DNA of 64,000 nt from Faecalibacterium sp. UBA1819 (lineage in GTDB: Bacteria; Bacillota; Clostridia; Oscillospirales; Ruminococcaceae), in the NCBI GenBank assembly GCA_002315015.1, contig DCEX01000035.1, positions 1-64,000 of the forward strand. The letters are read 5' to 3'. A program made the translations under genes and the position numbers. The notes under the pieces were generated by a model. That model was not told the origin of the DNA and made no database searches. It saw only the letters and a list, made by a program, of their open reading frames with translations. This document shows positions 61,970-64,000 of this stretch, piece by piece. Positions within the stretch are counted from its first letter, which is position 1, and each line of letters begins with the position of its first letter.

Positions 61970-61970
61970 T

Positions 61971-62786
61971 TTACTCTACCCCCAGCTCTTTCATTGCTGC
62001 TTCATAATCGTGCTTGCTCGGCGCTTTTCCGTGCCAGCCGAACTGATTTTCCATAAAGGAAACGCCCTTGCCCTTCGATGTTTTGCAGCAAAGGAACAGC
62101 GGTTTTCCCTCGTGCGGTGTGTGCAGTGCCTTCACCAGTGCTTCGATGTCGTGGCCGTCTACTTCCACGCACTCAAAGCCAAAGGCGCGATATTTTGCCA
62201 TGACATCGCCAAGGCTCATGACGTCGTCGTTGCTGCCGTCAATTTGCAGGCCGTTCCAATCCAGCATTACCGTCAGATTGTCCAGCTTGTAGTGTGCAGC
62301 GCTCATTGCTGCTTCCCAAACAAGGCCTTCCTGAATTTCGCCGTCACCGACAATTGCGTACACTTTTTGGCTGCCGCCTTTTTTCTTCAGTGCCATTGCC
62401 ATGCCGCCGGCCACAGAAACGCCCTGGCCAAGCGAACCGGTGTTCATATCAATGCCCGGCGTTTTCTTCATGTCGGGATGACCCTGCAAATGACAGTGCA
62501 GCTGGCGCAGGTGCCACAAATCTTCCCGCGGGAAGAAGCCCAAATCAGCCAAGACGGCGTACAATGCGGGGCAGGCATGGCCTTTGCTGAGCACCAGACG
62601 GTCGCGGCCTTCCCATTTCGGGTTTTTGGGGTCAACTTTCATCACATCGTTATAATAAAGCGCCATGAGCATATCCACAATGGACAGCGAGCCGCCCGGG
62701 TGGCCCGATTGCGCCAGATACAGCATTTTCACCACATCGGCACGCAGGCTGCGTGCTTTTTCTTTTTGTTTTTCAAAATCCATCAT
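61971..62786 (-). CDS. Transketolase N-terminal subunit (split transketolase)
   Basis: This 271-aa subunit carries the thiamine diphosphate-binding part: SGHPGGSLSIVDMLMALYY, GSLGQGVSVAGGMAMALK and VGDGEIQEGLVWEA with the GDGE ThDP motif and following Asn-type residues. It is complete only with the C-terminal subunit next door. Two adjacent ATGs occur (62786 and 62783); GGAG lies eight bases before the first. It is the first enzyme after the importer genes. Confidence 0.9.
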   Translation of the reverse strand: MMDFEKQKEKARSLRADVVKMLYLAQSGHPGGSLSIVDMLMALYYNDVMKVDPKNPKWEGRDRLVLSKGHACPALYAVLADLGFFPREDLWHLRQLHCHLQGHPDMKKTPGIDMNTGSLGQGVSVAGGMAMALKKKGGSQKVYAIVGDGEIQEGLVWEAAMSAAHYKLDNLTVMLDWNGLQIDGSNDDVMSLGDVMAKYRAFGFECVEVDGHDIEALVKALHTPHEGKPLFLCCKTSKGKGVSFMENQFGWHGKAPSKHDYEAAMKELGVE

Positions 62787-62813
62787 TTGTTACACTCCAT
62801 TTCTAGAATAAAA

Positions 62814-63635
62814 TCAGCCTTTTACAGCGCCGGCAGTTAAGCCTTCCACCAAACGCTTTTGTGCAAAGAAGAACATGATACAAACCGGAACGATGGTAAT
62901 GATACCGCCGGATGTCAGCAAATCCCACTGAACGCCAAGGTTACCGATTAAGCTTTTGAGTGCAACCGGGATGGTTCGGTTGGAGGAGTTTGTAAACATG
63001 GTAGCAAACGTATATTCATTCCAGCTTTGCATAAAGATGTACACGCCCGTGGAAATGAGGCACGGAATGAGCACCGGCATGACAATGCGGATAAAGCCTT
63101 GCGCACGGTTGCATCCGTCCACCATCGCCGCTTCTTCCAGCGAAACGGGCAGGTCGCTGATGTAGCCGTTGAGCAGCCACACGGTGAAGGGAATGGTAAA
63201 AGTGGTATACGACAAAATCAACGCAAGCGGTGTGTACAAAATTCCAATCGTGCGCATGATGGTGTAAAGAGGAATCATCAAAAGCACGGTGGGGAACATG
63301 TTGTTGGTTAAAAACATCACCATCAATCCGCGGCGGCCTTTAAATTCAAAGCGGGTAAAGGCATAAGCCGCCAAAGTGGATACCACCAGCGTGATGGCCG
63401 TGGTGCACACAGCTACAAGCAGGCTGTTGCCCATCGGTTTCAAAAAGTCAAATTCGCTAAACAGCTTCTCGTAGCTTGCAAACGTCAGCTGCTGCGGCCA
63501 GTAAGTTACAGGGCCGTAAAGCTCTTGCTCCGGCTTCAGCGAGGTGACCAGCGTCCAGTAAAACGGGAACAGCAAAAACAGCAAAATCAGCACCACGGGA
63601 AGCCACAGGGTGAAAAATCTTTTCAGTGTTTTCAA
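62814..63635 (-). CDS. Carbohydrate ABC transporter permease (MalG-like)
   Basis: This 273-aa permease has six helices (LWLPVVLILLFLLFPFYWTL first), an EAA loop VSLEEAAMVDGCNRAQGFIRI and the C-terminus RLVEGLTAGAVKG. The start is TTG at 63635, about eight bases after AGAGGTG. It lies 13 bp downstream of its partner permease and upstream of the transketolase genes. Together they import the substrate of this operon. Confidence 0.91.
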   Translation of the reverse strand: MKTLKRFFTLWLPVVLILLFLLFPFYWTLVTSLKPEQELYGPVTYWPQQLTFASYEKLFSEFDFLKPMGNSLLVAVCTTAITLVVSTLAAYAFTRFEFKGRRGLMVMFLTNNMFPTVLLMIPLYTIMRTIGILYTPLALILSYTTFTIPFTVWLLNGYISDLPVSLEEAAMVDGCNRAQGFIRIVMPVLIPCLISTGVYIFMQSWNEYTFATMFTNSSNRTIPVALKSLIGNLGVQWDLLTSGGIITIVPVCIMFFFAQKRLVEGLTAGAVKG

Positions 63636-63648
63636 CTTGTGTCACCTC

Positions 63649-64000
63649 TCAGTTCTTTTTCAGCATTTGCTTTAAGTACGGCACAGACACCAAGCACAAA
63701 AGCAGTGTCAGCACAATGGAAATCGCGGACGCATAGCCCAAGTCAAGCGCCGTAGCACGGTTGTAAACATAAACGCTCAGCGTTTGCGTAGAATAAGCCG
63801 GGCCGCCGGTCATGTTGAAAATCACGTCCACCGAGTTTGCCACCCAAATGATACGCAGCAGCGTTGTGACAAAAATGGTGTTTTTCAGCGAAGGAATGGT
63901 AATGCGTGTCAGCTTTTGCCACCAAGATGCACCGTCAATGTCGGCAGCTTCGTACAAATCCAAAGAAATTCCCTGCAAACCTGCCATCAGCATCAAGGCG
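63649..64000 (-). CDS. Carbohydrate ABC transporter permease (MalF-like), partial at window edge
   Basis: The C-terminal 115 residues of a sugar permease are visible, including the EAA loop LDLYEAADIDGASWWQKLTRI and a final helix pair. The gene continues beyond the right edge of the window, so its start and length are unknown. It pairs with the MalG-like permease and presumably a binding protein further upstream. Confidence 0.9.
   Translation of the reverse strand, partial: ALMLMAGLQGISLDLYEAADIDGASWWQKLTRITIPSLKNTIFVTTLLRIIWVANSVDVIFNMTGGPAYSTQTLSVYVYNRATALDLGYASAISIVLTLLLCLVSVPYLKQMLKKN

Overview
The window looks like chromosomal DNA of an endospore-forming, strictly anaerobic Clostridia, most likely a gut Oscillospirales/Ruminococcaceae-type bacterium (inference). 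The support is SpoIID and SpoIIR sporulation genes, an [FeFe] hydrogenase with all H-cluster cysteines, purine-rich Shine-Dalgarno sites on nearly every gene, the MEP isoprenoid gene ispE, several carbohydrate ABC importers that lack their own ATPase gene, and roughly balanced GC content. I found no rRNA, tRNA, CRISPR array, integrase or transposase.

Layout. 0-3.6 kb: an unrecognised accessory block with a 499-aa orphan protein facing a small acidic protein and a DUF927-like P-loop ATPase. 3.6-16.1 kb: one long minus-strand glycan operon (two LplB/LplC-type permeases, binding lipoprotein, GH18, M17 leucyl aminopeptidase, GH29 fucosidase, a 1175-aa CBM9/transglutaminase-like protein, LacI regulator), with a strong promoter at 16.1 kb. 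None of the four enzymes has a signal peptide, so an imported fucosylated glycan or glycopeptide is probably dismantled inside the cell. 16.5-25.5 kb: a phosphoesterase/BMP-family pair, an M20 amidohydrolase, dCMP deaminase, [FeFe] hydrogenase, a cation:proton antiporter behind a fluoride-type riboswitch, and SpoIID. 25.6-49 kb: mostly housekeeping genes (citrate synthase, NYN protein, CDF transporter, aminotransferases, two SGNH hydrolases, upp, rpiB, tsaB-tsaE, UPF0210/ACT pair, Lrp regulator, ispE, spoIIR, gap, a chemoreceptor). 49-56 kb: a PHP phosphatase and a maltodextrin-type operon (binding protein, two permeases, LacI regulator, malQ) with a double-palindrome operator. 56-59.5 kb: a GH29 fucosidase beside four gene remnants (sulfatase, binding protein, permease, histidine kinase) made by at least three separate deletions. 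59.5-64 kb: a FadR-type regulator next to a cupin, split transketolase and ABC permease operon that runs off the window.

Most striking are the fluoride-type riboswitch at 24.27-24.40 kb, the intracellular GH18/GH29/aminopeptidase/transglutaminase operon whose large protein carries a second, cysteine-less transglutaminase-like repeat, the serially deleted sulfatase/fucosidase locus, and the orphan three-gene block at the left edge. Start sites were chosen by Shine-Dalgarno position and family N-termini. Family calls rest on reading motifs by eye, not on database searches.
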